Source of the DNA: Bacteriovoracaceae bacterium
GTDB lineage: Bacteria; Bdellovibrionota; Bacteriovoracia; Bacteriovoracales; Bacteriovoracaceae
Assembly: GCA_947442115.1 (NCBI GenBank)
Contig: CANEVK010000062.1
Coordinates: forward strand, 1-10,882
Length of the DNA: 10,882 bases
Reading direction: 5' to 3'
The notes below the pieces were generated by a model. That model was not told where the DNA came from, ran no database searches, and worked only from the letters and a program-made list of their open reading frames with translations. How positions within the stretch are numbered: position 1 is the first letter of the stretch; each line of letters begins with the position of its first letter. Below are positions 1 through 7,275 of this stretch, piece after piece. Both the position numbers and the translations under genes were made by a program.

Positions 1-66
1 GATAAAAAGAGTTATTTCAATTAGAAACTAAACAAAACGCTAAAACAAGTTTGCTGCTACGCAAAA

Positions 67-813
67 TCAACGTGGATTCACAATAAAGCCCCACTCTAGT
101 CGGACCTGACCATTTTTAATGAGCTCTTTCGGGGGATTGGGAAAAGAACCGGCCATCACAAATGAGTCCATGGCAATTTTATCCAGCTCAATAATGCCAC
201 TCGGCCCATAAATATGAAGAGAGCTCATTCTCCCTTTTGAATCGAGAATAACGACTAAAAATGTCTTAAACTCACTTGTGCTGATCTTTTTGAACTTGGC
301 CAAGTCTCTTAGTCGCAGGACCCAGAAAGCTTCCACTTGCTTTTTAATTCTTTGAAAATATCCAAAAAATTTAAACTCAGCTGTATTTAAATGATTTTCC
401 TCCCCTGCTTGAACATTCTTTAAATATTCACGCCTAGAATGAGCGCCAGTAACTTTAGGTGGCCCATTTTTTAACGGATGATGTCTTTTGTGGAATGCCC
501 CTAGATCACCGAGGCTTAGGTCGGATATTTTTGTTGCTTTGGTTTGTTTTTCAAAAAAACGATTTTTATCACTTAAGTATTCAGCTTTCTTTAAAGGTTT
601 ATTTTTTTCAGGATCTTCCGAATGAACAATTTGTCTTAAATGATGATCCATACTTTTTGGAATGTATCTAATCTTCAAAGGAACATCTTGAATTTCAGTG
701 ATTCTGCTCTCGCGACTCAGGCGGATGAAGAGGAGAATGAGGTGGAGAAGAATAAAAAAGGCAAGAAGAGTATAGTAAAAACCATTTTGGGAAAACCATG
801 AGCGATTTTCCAT
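67..813 (-). CDS. TonB-family energy-transducer-like protein
   Basis: A 248-residue inner-membrane-anchored periplasmic protein. A single hydrophobic segment lies at about residues 13-31, with a short N-terminus before it. A charged linker follows (about 32-145) with a central motif around residues 76-106 (AEYLSDKN, then LSLGDLGA) that I associate with TonB-like proteins of Bdellovibrio relatives. The C-terminal part (about 150-247) resembles a TonB C-terminal domain: conserved FKTFLVVILDSKG strand, then SFPNPPKEL and RLEWGFIV. TonB proteins pass energy from ExbB/ExbD to outer-membrane receptors; neither partner is in this window, so the receptor is unknown. I chose the ATG at 813 because AGGAGG sits six bases upstream. 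The in-frame GTG at 819 touches that site and cannot use it. It lies 65 bases downstream of the phospholipase D-like gene, probably in the same transcript. The family call is fairly sure; true energy transduction is an inference. Confidence 0.8.
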   Translation of the reverse strand: MENRSWFSQNGFYYTLLAFFILLHLILLFIRLSRESRITEIQDVPLKIRYIPKSMDHHLRQIVHSEDPEKNKPLKKAEYLSDKNRFFEKQTKATKISDLSLGDLGAFHKRHHPLKNGPPKVTGAHSRREYLKNVQAGEENHLNTAEFKFFGYFQRIKKQVEAFWVLRLRDLAKFKKISTSEFKTFLVVILDSKGRMSSLHIYGPSGIIELDKIAMDSFVMAGSFPNPPKELIKNGQVRLEWGFIVNPR

Positions 814-819
814 GATCAC

Positions 820-825
820 CCTCCT
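820..825 (-). promoter_or_regulatory. Shine-Dalgarno site that fixes the TonB-like start
   Basis: The minus strand reads AGGAGG, six bases before the ATG at 813. It decides against the GTG two codons earlier. Confidence 0.85.
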
Positions 826-878
826 AGGACTTAGAGGGAGGATATCACATTCATAAGCTCATTAAACTAAAGAGAGGC

Positions 879-2630
879 CTAAAAAACAGGTGTTGAATTA
901 ACAAGATCACTGACAAATCCTCTTAAGGATTCATCCGCAAGACCTTTATCAAGACAAATCAGGGTTGATTCATGATTACGGTGGGAATGAGCATCTAAAT
1001 TAAAACTTCCAGTGGATGTCATAATCTGATCAAACTCCATCTGTTTTGAATGGATATGATTAAAATAAAACCAAACATCCACGTTTGTTCCCTTAAGGGC
1101 AGAGCTTAAATTCTTTCTCTGGCCACGATCAGTAAAAGGGGCAAGAGTTTTCTCAAGACCAAGAAGCATCTTGCCCTCCAGTTTTTTTCCTTTTCGTGAA
1201 AGCTTGTAAGCTAGTTTTCTTAGCTGAAATCCCGCTTCTCCAAAACCGGCGTCCACACCATTGGTTACAAGATCAATCCCAACCCCTCTTTGAGAACTTT
1301 CAATAAGAGTTCTTATAATTTGTGAATTTCCAAAGGGATGATGATCTGACTTCTTAAAATTAAAAGACAGAGTATTAATAAACATCTGATATTTTACATT
1401 CTTCATGATTTCAATATAGGCCTTGGCAATTATATTCTCTTGCCCTGATGTTTTAGTTCCCTGAACCAGAACGCGACAAACTCCCTTGATATCTTTTGGA
1501 TCAGATTTTTCTAGCCAATGAGAATAGAGGTGCTGGCCTCTTAAACCTTGAGATCTTTCATGGGCCTCTTTTTCTTCAATTAATTTCAGATAAGAATTCA
1601 TCTGTTGATTGGAATTATTGTGCTCATGATTCCAAATACGCACATATTGCCTCATCATATCCGTCACGGCCGGGCCAGTGACATGCACGTCTTTATCACG
1701 AGTTTGATGATTGAAGCCATTGGAGGTGTTCTCAAAATCATGCATATTTTGTCCACCCATGATGGCTTCTTCTCCATCACGGATCCAAAACTTCGAGTGA
1801 TAAACTGTAAAAAGTGTTTGAGGACTTAAAAAGCCTTTCCCTAAAGTGACTTTAACTCCACCATTTTGCAATTTTTCAAGACACTTTTGTAGAATGAGGC
1901 GGGTCCAAGACTCCTCGAGAATTAATCTCACATCTATCCCCTCTTGCGCCTTCTCAATCAGGGCATCCACCATCTCACTACTCGATTCATCACAGTACTG
2001 AACCATGACGACGGCATGAAAAAATTTCTTTGTCTGTTTGACCATTCGAATTTTTTCGCGAAATGAATTCATGCCATTACTCAAAAGACGAAGCTTATTA
2101 CCTGCTGTGAGTTCAGTCTGAGTTAACTGATCAAGATGATGCTGAAAATTTAGAGCCAAAAGGGGGCTCTGCTTGATTTGCTCTGGAGTTAATTCTTTAA
2201 ACTGCTGTCCATACAATTCCAGCGGAAGATGAAGTTTTCTTATAGGATTATGATTCAGGGATTTCCAGTCTGAAAGATAGTGATAAGGCCGAGAATACTT
2301 TTGAGTCCATTTATTTAATTTTTGCTTTCGATAAAACTTTTTTTTGGCCGTTAAAAAATCATTGGTTTGATTATTCTGAATAAACCTTAAAACATCTGTT
2401 TCAAACAGAGAGTGAATGAGATCAGGTTGCGGGGTAAGCAATTGAGGTGTTGCGGTTTTTGTACGATGATTAAGATCAAACTTAAGGTCACTCGATTGAG
2501 TTGCCACAATCATGCCTTGAGAGGATTCATAAAGGTAGCGGCTAAGCTCATCAAAAGAGTGAGTCGGGCCTTGTTCAATCGCCCACGCCGAACTTAATAA
2601 GATGGCCCAAAGACCCAGAAACAATTTCAT
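879..2630 (-). CDS. Exported phospholipase D-superfamily protein (two HKD motifs)
   Basis: This 583-residue protein starts with a clear signal peptide (about residues 1-17, AWA then IEQ), so it should act in the periplasm or outside the cell. Both catalytic HxKxxxxD motifs of the phospholipase D/cardiolipin synthase superfamily are intact: H278, K280, D285 followed by GGQN at 292-295, and H527, K529, D534 followed by G541, S542 and N544. The two halves form one active site with a covalent phosphohistidine in this family. A region of about 170 residues before the first half is rich in charged and aromatic residues and I do not recognise it. True cardiolipin synthases have membrane segments instead of a cleavable signal, so an exported phosphodiesterase acting on phospholipid (or nucleic acid) is likelier; the substrate cannot be read from sequence. 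The start has a GGAGG site seven bases upstream. The gene diverges from the sugar transporter gene. Confidence 0.9.
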   Translation of the reverse strand: MKLFLGLWAILLSSAWAIEQGPTHSFDELSRYLYESSQGMIVATQSSDLKFDLNHRTKTATPQLLTPQPDLIHSLFETDVLRFIQNNQTNDFLTAKKKFYRKQKLNKWTQKYSRPYHYLSDWKSLNHNPIRKLHLPLELYGQQFKELTPEQIKQSPLLALNFQHHLDQLTQTELTAGNKLRLLSNGMNSFREKIRMVKQTKKFFHAVVMVQYCDESSSEMVDALIEKAQEGIDVRLILEESWTRLILQKCLEKLQNGGVKVTLGKGFLSPQTLFTVYHSKFWIRDGEEAIMGGQNMHDFENTSNGFNHQTRDKDVHVTGPAVTDMMRQYVRIWNHEHNNSNQQMNSYLKLIEEKEAHERSQGLRGQHLYSHWLEKSDPKDIKGVCRVLVQGTKTSGQENIIAKAYIEIMKNVKYQMFINTLSFNFKKSDHHPFGNSQIIRTLIESSQRGVGIDLVTNGVDAGFGEAGFQLRKLAYKLSRKGKKLEGKMLLGLEKTLAPFTDRGQRKNLSSALKGTNVDVWFYFNHIHSKQMEFDQIMTSTGSFNLDAHSHRNHESTLICLDKGLADESLRGFVSDLVNSTPVF

Positions 2631-2637
2631 CCCTCAC

Positions 2638-2642
2638 CCTCC
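2638..2642 (-). promoter_or_regulatory. Shine-Dalgarno site of the phospholipase D-like gene
   Basis: The minus strand reads GGAGG seven bases before the ATG at 2630. It supports a start that yields an intact signal peptide. Confidence 0.75.
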
Positions 2643-2692
2643 ATGGTGACTATGAAATCATTCTACGTGATGAAAGCTTGTTGACTGAAAGC

Positions 2693-2719
2693 GTTAAGTG
2701 CTTGAAATAAACACTTAAC
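2693..2719. promoter_or_regulatory. Perfect 8-bp inverted repeat in a divergent promoter region
   Basis: GTTAAGTG (2693-2700) and CACTTAAC (2712-2719) are exact reverse complements separated by 11 bases. They lie in the 156-base region between the divergent phospholipase D-like and sugar transporter genes. A TTGACT at 2681-2686 could be a plus-strand -35 element; the matching -10 (AAATAA near 2705) is weak and would fall inside the repeat. The geometry suits a dimeric repressor operator for the transporter-kinase pair, but an RNA hairpin or chance is possible. No T-run follows, so it is not a typical intrinsic terminator. Confidence 0.4.
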
Positions 2720-2786
2720 TTAATCTTAAAGATGTCCTCACTTGACCAAGATATAAATTCTTGAGCGTAGTAAAAAAGTCCATCAC

Positions 2787-4046
2787 ATGATAGAAAAATC
2801 GCCTAAAACATTTCAAGAAAGGCCTATGAAAAGCTACAAACAACCTTTGATCTTTGTGACGATACTTTTTTTTCTTTTTGGTTTTATCACCTGCCTGAAT
2901 GATATTTTAATTCCGCATCTGAAAGGTCTCTTCACCTTAAATTTTACTCAAGCGATGCTCGTTCAAGTTTGCTTCTTCTCGGCCTATTTTTTCATGTCCA
3001 TTCCTTCCGGGCGCCTCACTCAAAAAAAAGGTTATCGCTTCGGAATTGTCACTGGACTTGCCACGGCCGGAGTCGGCACCTTAGGATTCATTCCAGCGGC
3101 CCAAATGTCTTCTTATGGAATTTTTCTCATCTCGCTATTTGTGCTTGCCTCAGGCATCACACTGCTTCAGGTTGCAGTGAATCCTTATGTGACCCTTCTT
3201 GGTGAACCAGACAAAGCCGCTTTCAGACTTAATTTAGTTCAAGCCTTTAATTCACTTGGCACAACTCTGGCCCCGCTGATCGGAAGCCTGCTTATTTTAG
3301 AATCTACTGACAAGGTTCGGGCCATCCAAGTTCCCTACATGGCCTTGACTTTCGCCCTGATCACTGTCGCCCTGGTGTTTGCAAAAATTCCTCTTCCTTC
3401 TCTTTCAAATTTTTCAAATGAAGAAGTTCCAGAAGGAAATGAAACCTTGGGTGAGTCTTTAAAAAATTATCTTAAAACCATGAAAGATTATCCTCATCTC
3501 GTTATTGGGATGCTCGCTATTTTCTTTTATGTTGGAGCAGAAGTTTCTATCGGAAGTTTTCTTGTTTCCTGGTTAGGAGATGCACAGGTGGCCGGTTTCA
3601 CACATGAAGCCGCTGGCCGGTATGTCTCTTTTTACTGGGGTGGTGCGATGGTGGGACGCTTTTTAGGAAGTGTTCTGACGGCCAAATTTAAACCCGTCAA
3701 TATCTTGCGCTTCTCTGTCGTCAGTATTCTTTTTCTCATCCTCATGGCGATTATTTTTTATTCCCCAGGAATATCAATGTGGGCGATCATCCTTGTAGGT
3801 CTCTTTAACTCGGTTCTTTTTCCGATTATCTTTTCAATCTCTGTCGCCGGAATGGGCAAGGCCACGGCCTATGCTTCAGGACTGCTTTGTACCTGTATCG
3901 TGGGAGGAGCTCTCGTCCCCCTATTGCAGGCCCTTATGGCCGATAGTCTTGGGCTTCGCTATTCATTTTTCATACCGTTTCTTTGCTACCTTTACATCGT
4001 GGCCTTTGCTTCAAAAATGGGCCTCCCATCGAAGGAGTCAAAATGA
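2787..4046 (+). CDS. FucP-family MFS sugar:H+ symporter
   Basis: A 419-residue inner-membrane transporter of the major facilitator superfamily with about 12 hydrophobic segments. Features typical of the FucP branch (L-fucose, glucose/galactose and N-acetylglucosamine symporters) are the NDILIPHLK segment after the first helix, SGRLTQKKGYRFG in the loop after helix 2, and QVAVNPYVTLLG followed by RLNLVQAFNSLGTTLAP in the N-terminal half. The substrate within this branch cannot be fixed from sequence. The ATG at 2787 has no visible Shine-Dalgarno site. The ATG at 2826 (406 residues) has AAGAAAGG only three bases upstream and begins nearer the first membrane segment, so it is a real alternative. 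The stop overlaps the kinase start as ATGA, so transporter and kinase are probably made together and handle the same sugar. Confidence 0.92.
   Translation: MIEKSPKTFQERPMKSYKQPLIFVTILFFLFGFITCLNDILIPHLKGLFTLNFTQAMLVQVCFFSAYFFMSIPSGRLTQKKGYRFGIVTGLATAGVGTLGFIPAAQMSSYGIFLISLFVLASGITLLQVAVNPYVTLLGEPDKAAFRLNLVQAFNSLGTTLAPLIGSLLILESTDKVRAIQVPYMALTFALITVALVFAKIPLPSLSNFSNEEVPEGNETLGESLKNYLKTMKDYPHLVIGMLAIFFYVGAEVSIGSFLVSWLGDAQVAGFTHEAAGRYVSFYWGGAMVGRFLGSVLTAKFKPVNILRFSVVSILFLILMAIIFYSPGISMWAIILVGLFNSVLFPIIFSISVAGMGKATAYASGLLCTCIVGGALVPLLQALMADSLGLRYSFFIPFLCYLYIVAFASKMGLPSKESK
4032..4037 (+). promoter_or_regulatory. Shine-Dalgarno site that fixes the kinase start
   Basis: AAGGAG lies within the last codons of the transporter gene, five bases before the ATG at 4043. 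It supports the short kinase form over the in-frame ATG at 3983. Confidence 0.85.
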
Positions 4047-4894
4047 TTATTATTGCTGATAGTGGTTCAACTAAAGCTGACTGGGCCTTGATCAACTCTC
4101 AGGGTGAAGTCACTTACACTCATACGATGGGCCTTAATCCTTATTTTCATGATGCTGAAAAAGTTTTCTCAGAACTCTCAAAAAATGAATTTCAATCTGT
4201 CGTGCCTGTTGAAAAAGTTAAAAACGTCTTTTTTTATGGCGCTGGTTGCCCGGATGATTTTTACCGTAACAAAATGAAAGCTGGGCTTAGCAAAGTTTTC
4301 TCGAATGCCTCGATAGAAGTTCATCATGATCTGCTTGGAGCAGCTCGGGCCACCTGCGGCCACCATTCAGGTCTTTCTGGTATTCTAGGAACCGGATCAA
4401 ATTCTTGTGCTTACGATGGGAAAAATGTCACAGATAATGTTCCCGCACTCGCTCATGTTTTAGGCGATGAAGGCGGAGGTGTGCATTTAGGGAAGCTTAT
4501 TCTTCAGGCCTATTTCTACCGTGAGCTGCCAACAGATCTTCAAAATGAATTTACTAAAAAATATCCCGAGGGCCCTGATGCCATTATTCACCGGATTTAT
4601 GGAGAAGGACAAAATGTTCATATCGCTAGCTTTGCGGAGTTTGTGATCACTCATAAAGCTCATCCTTTTATGAAAGAGCTGATCAAAAAAGCCTTTAGGG
4701 AATTTGCTCAGAGGCATCTTAAGAAATATCAAAACTGGCAAAATCTTGAAGTGAATCTCGTGGGCTCTATTGCAGGTCTCTTAACCGATGAACTCTCCGC
4801 TGTCTTTCAAGAAGAGGGTCTCAAACTAGGTCGTGTGATTAGAAAACCGATTGATGAGCTTGTGAAGTATCACTTATCTGAAACGCGATTGTAA
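4043..4894 (+). CDS. BadF/BadG/BcrA/BcrD-type sugar kinase (N-acetylglucosamine kinase-like)
   Basis: A 283-residue cytoplasmic ATP-dependent kinase of the ASKHA fold. The phosphate-1 loop is DSGSTKADW (residues 6-14). D96 in HHDLLGAARA is the likely catalytic base. GTGSNS (116-121) is the phosphate-2 loop, LGDEGGGVHLGK (140-151) is the conserved family segment, and GSIAG (241-245) is the adenosine site. Characterised relatives phosphorylate N-acetylglucosamine, glucosamine or N-acetylmuramic acid. Because a mannanase and a mannose-6-phosphate isomerase-like gene are adjacent, a hexose such as mannose is also possible; sequence does not decide. The start at 4043 is chosen because it begins right at the conserved MIIIADSGSTK and has AAGGAG five bases upstream. 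It overlaps the transporter stop by four bases (ATGA) and its last eight codons overlap the convergent cupin gene. Confidence 0.9.
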   Translation: MIIIADSGSTKADWALINSQGEVTYTHTMGLNPYFHDAEKVFSELSKNEFQSVVPVEKVKNVFFYGAGCPDDFYRNKMKAGLSKVFSNASIEVHHDLLGAARATCGHHSGLSGILGTGSNSCAYDGKNVTDNVPALAHVLGDEGGGVHLGKLILQAYFYRELPTDLQNEFTKKYPEGPDAIIHRIYGEGQNVHIASFAEFVITHKAHPFMKELIKKAFREFAQRHLKKYQNWQNLEVNLVGSIAGLLTDELSAVFQEEGLKLGRVIRKPIDELVKYHLSETRL

Positions 4895-5229
4895 TCATCC
4901 TGATAGCGTTTGATATCATCTTCACCAAGGTAGTTGCCCAATTGCACTTCAACCAAGATAAGATCGTCTTGACCTAAATTCTGCAGGCGGTGAACACTGC
5001 CTTTCGGGATATAAATATACTCATCTCTTTGGCGTGGAAGCTCTTGATCATCGAGGGTCACCAGGGCACTCCCCTGAACCACAACCCAATGCTCGCTTCG
5101 GTGCTCATGACTTTGAAGAGAAAGGCGTGAATTTGGCTTCACCACAATTTTTTTTATTTTGAACCCAGGCTCCTCTAGAGCGTTAAAATAGGTTCCCCAG
5201 GGTCTTTCAAATAGATTTTCGTTCTTCAT
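4870..5229 (-). CDS. Stand-alone mannose-6-phosphate isomerase-type cupin
   Basis: A 119-residue single-domain cupin matching the C-terminal domain of type II phosphomannose isomerases (the ManC/AlgA isomerase half). Seen are RPWGTY (9-14), LSLQSHEHRSEHWVVVQGSA (37-55 region) with metal ligands H41, H43 and E46, IPKGSVHRLQN with H80, and EVQLGNYLGEDDIKR near the end. The expected reaction is mannose-6-phosphate to fructose-6-phosphate in the cytoplasm, feeding glycolysis or, in reverse, GDP-mannose synthesis. No guanylyltransferase domain is attached. The ATG at 5229 has no Shine-Dalgarno site, and a stop (TAA) lies four codons upstream in frame, so no longer form exists. A possible leader peptide overlaps this start. 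The 3' end overlaps the convergent kinase gene by 25 bases. Divergence from the mannanase gene fits a role in mannan-derived sugar use. Confidence 0.88.
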   Translation of the reverse strand: MKNENLFERPWGTYFNALEEPGFKIKKIVVKPNSRLSLQSHEHRSEHWVVVQGSALVTLDDQELPRQRDEYIYIPKGSVHRLQNLGQDDLILVEVQLGNYLGEDDIKRYQDDYNRVSDK

Positions 5230-5264
5230 TTCAATAACTTAACATAAACAACGGTTAACGACAA
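5226..5264 (-). CDS. Possible 12-residue leader peptide coupled to the cupin gene
   Basis: On the minus strand a strong AGGAGG (5271-5276) stands six bases before TTG (5262-5264). That TTG opens a 12-codon frame encoding (M)SLTVVYVKLLK. Its TGA (5226-5228) overlaps the cupin ATG (5227-5229) as ATGA, the same junction type seen at other genes here. The cupin start has no ribosome site of its own, so re-initiation from this leader would explain its translation. This is inference: the frame is very short and TTG is a rare start. Confidence 0.35.
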   Translation of the reverse strand: MSLTVVYVKLLK

Positions 5265-5270
5265 TTTAAA

Positions 5271-5276
5271 CCTCCT
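5271..5276 (-). promoter_or_regulatory. Strong AGGAGG site 41 bases upstream of the cupin start
   Basis: The minus strand reads CACAGGAGGTTTAAATTG. The site is too far from the cupin ATG (5229) to serve it directly, but is well placed for the TTG at 5264. It could also be a chance match. Confidence 0.45.
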
Positions 5277-5293
5277 GTGTTAAGAATTCTTTT

Positions 5294-6628
5294 ATGAAAA
5301 AAATACTCCTTCTTCTTAGTTTAAGTATTTGCTTACTCTCCCCTGCAGCTTTTGCTCGCCGCAAAGATTTCATCACCATTAAAGATGGTCACTTCCAGAA
5401 AGGAAATCGATCGTACTTTTTTATGGGGACTAATTTCTGGCAAGGCATGAACATGGGAGCTGAAGCTCCATTTGGCCAGCGTGAGCAACTCGAGCGCGAA
5501 CTTGATCAGATGAAAAAAATAGGGATTACTCAGTTGCGTATTCTGGCCTTGAGTGAGGGCCCAGGATCTGAACCTTACCGGATTGTGCCGGCCAATCAAA
5601 ATAAACCAGGTGCACTGGATGAGCGCATCCTCAAGGGCCTTGATTACCTTTTAGTTGAAATGAAAAAGCGTCAGATGACAGCAGTGGTAGTCTTGAGTAA
5701 TTTTTGGCCATGGTCGGGAGGCTTTGCCCAATGGGTAAGCTGGACTGAAGGAAGCTCCATACCCTATCCACCTCCACACCCAGGCGGAAGCTGGGGTACA
5801 TTTCAAGAGTACTCATCAAAATTTTATACTCTCCCTTCGGCCGTGAAGGCCCAGCAAGAGACGGTGAAAAAAATCATTACACGTACGAACTCTTTTTCTA
5901 AAGTTAAGTACTCAGAAGATCCCACCATTATGGCCTGGGAACTGGCCAATGAACCTCGTGGTGGTAAATACCGCAAAGAATTTTTAGATTGGATAAAATC
6001 TTCGGCAAAAATGATTAAGTCCCTAGATCGCAACCATCTTGTAACAATTGGTAGCGAAGGTGAAACCCTTTCTGCTGAAGGCGCCGGGAATCACTTTGTT
6101 GAAGACCACTCTATTGCTGAAATCGACTACACCACCATTCATATTTGGGTAGAAAACTGGGGTGTTTATAATCCCACTGATTCTGCTTCAACTTTAGCAA
6201 CAGCAACAACAGTTCTTAAAAACTATATTCAAGATCATGTGACAAAATCCAAGCTTATCGGAAAACCACTCGTGCTAGAAGAATTTGGTATGGCCAGGGA
6301 TGCACGATCCATGGACCCATCAAGCTCGACTAAAGATCGCGACAGCTATTATGAAGCTGCCTTTGCGGAAACTCTTCGTTACATGCAACAAGATGGCTCT
6401 ATTACAGGTGTCAATTTTTGGGCCTGGTCTGGTGAAGGTCGCCCTCGTAAACCTTATGGTGGACTCTGGAAACCAGGAGATAAATGGATCGGAGACCCTC
6501 CCCATGAAGAGCAAGGCTGGTATGGAGTGTATAACACTGACGCTTCAACTTTAGATTTGATCTCTCGTTACGCTAAAGAGATTTCAAAAACCACGAAGCG
6601 CAAATTTAAATTTAAATTCAAACCATGA
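5294..6628 (+). CDS. Secreted GH5 endo-1,4-beta-mannanase
   Basis: A 444-residue glycoside hydrolase with an N-terminal signal peptide (about residues 1-21, SPAAFA then RRK), so it works outside the cytoplasm. The whole catalytic domain matches GH5 beta-mannanases, closest to GH5_7: MGTNFWQGMNMG (44-55), LRILALSEG (81-89), SNFWPWSGG (135-143), PYPPPHPGGSWGT (157-169). The acid/base is E220 in WELANEP, the active-site H283 is in TTIHIW, the nucleophile is E330 in VLEEFG, and the later aromatic box is NFWAWSGEGRP (374-384). It should hydrolyse internal beta-1,4 bonds of mannan, glucomannan or galactomannan. No carbohydrate-binding module is attached. An unusual tail, KRKFKFKFKP, ends the protein. 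No clear Shine-Dalgarno site precedes the ATG, but the signal peptide supports the start. It diverges from the cupin gene by 64 bases and overlaps the next gene by four (ATGA). Confidence 0.95.
   Translation: MKKILLLLSLSICLLSPAAFARRKDFITIKDGHFQKGNRSYFFMGTNFWQGMNMGAEAPFGQREQLERELDQMKKIGITQLRILALSEGPGSEPYRIVPANQNKPGALDERILKGLDYLLVEMKKRQMTAVVVLSNFWPWSGGFAQWVSWTEGSSIPYPPPHPGGSWGTFQEYSSKFYTLPSAVKAQQETVKKIITRTNSFSKVKYSEDPTIMAWELANEPRGGKYRKEFLDWIKSSAKMIKSLDRNHLVTIGSEGETLSAEGAGNHFVEDHSIAEIDYTTIHIWVENWGVYNPTDSASTLATATTVLKNYIQDHVTKSKLIGKPLVLEEFGMARDARSMDPSSSTKDRDSYYEAAFAETLRYMQQDGSITGVNFWAWSGEGRPRKPYGGLWKPGDKWIGDPPHEEQGWYGVYNTDASTLDLISRYAKEISKTTKRKFKFKFKP
6602..6622 (+). repeat. Short tandem AAATTT repeat coding the Lys-Phe tail of the mannanase
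   Basis: Three and a half copies of a 6-base unit (AAATTT, last one AAATTC, then AAA) encode alternating Lys and Phe at residues 437-443. Slippage by whole units would change tail length without a frameshift. It ends two bases before the next gene's ATG. Confidence 0.8.
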
Positions 6629-7275
6629 AATTGATCTTTTTCTTTCTTCTCCTATCTCAACTGGCAACGGCGAAAGTTCTGGTCGTGACTGACTCCCACG
6701 GAGAAGGTGCTTTTGGAACTCGATTAGTTGAATTGGTTGAACAATCAAATGAAGAGATTTCTTTTTATGGTGTAGGTGGAAGCACCTCAAGAGATTGGAT
6801 GCTAGGTCTAGAGCAGATTTGGGGCTACTGGGAGTACCACACCCGCGGCGCGAACATTCGTTCTCAAAAACCCAAGACTCCTGTCTTTCAAAACCTCCTT
6901 GAAAAACTCTCTCCAGACATGGTCCTGATTGAACTCGGAACGAATCTTATTTGGAAAGATCTTACTCTTGAAGACACAAGCTATATTCAGCAAATGATTC
7001 GCCAGACACTTGATTCAGGTGCCAAGTGTTTTTGGGTGGGGCCTCCACATCTAAGACCAAAAAATAATGATCAAAAAAGAAGGGTCTTAGAAATTCACTC
7101 CATCCTTGAAAAGGAAGTTGAAGCTTCTGGCTGTAGGCTCATTAAAAGCTGGGAGCTCACTCAGTACCCAGAAACAGGTGGGGATGGCATTCACTATGAC
7201 TCTATTCCCAATTTGGGGGAAACTCTGGCCAGGGGTTGGGCCCAGTCGATCTTTGATGAGCTAACCCATCAATAA
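6625..7275 (+). CDS. Exported SGNH/GDSL hydrolase (probable acyl esterase)
   Basis: A 216-residue protein with a signal peptide (about residues 1-16, QLATA then KV). The SGNH blocks are in order: catalytic Ser24 in VVTDSHGEG (20-28), the oxyanion Gly in YGVGGST (48-54), the block III GTN with N107 (ELGTNLIW), and the Asp/His pair D187 and H190 in GDGIHYD. These enzymes cleave acyl esters. Following a mannanase, removing acetyl groups from acetylated mannan or glucomannan is a sensible guess; a peptidoglycan O-acetyl esterase or a lipase is possible. Its ATG overlaps the mannanase stop (ATGA) and has no Shine-Dalgarno site, so it probably depends on translation of the mannanase. This tight coupling is the best evidence for a shared job. 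Confidence 0.88.
   Translation: MKLIFFFLLLSQLATAKVLVVTDSHGEGAFGTRLVELVEQSNEEISFYGVGGSTSRDWMLGLEQIWGYWEYHTRGANIRSQKPKTPVFQNLLEKLSPDMVLIELGTNLIWKDLTLEDTSYIQQMIRQTLDSGAKCFWVGPPHLRPKNNDQKRRVLEIHSILEKEVEASGCRLIKSWELTQYPETGGDGIHYDSIPNLGETLARGWAQSIFDELTHQ

Noticed and set aside
1..66. Left-edge non-coding stretch
   Set aside because: I see no terminator hairpin, promoter or continuing reading frame that I can support.
2412..2597. Plus-strand frame of 61 codons
   Set aside because: It is antisense to the phospholipase D-like gene and its translation is basic and Cys-rich with no recognisable pattern.
3983..4042. Upstream in-frame ATG that would lengthen the sugar kinase by 20 residues
   Set aside because: The extension lies inside the transporter gene, matches no kinase sequence, and the ATG at 4043 has AAGGAG and the family's natural N-terminus.
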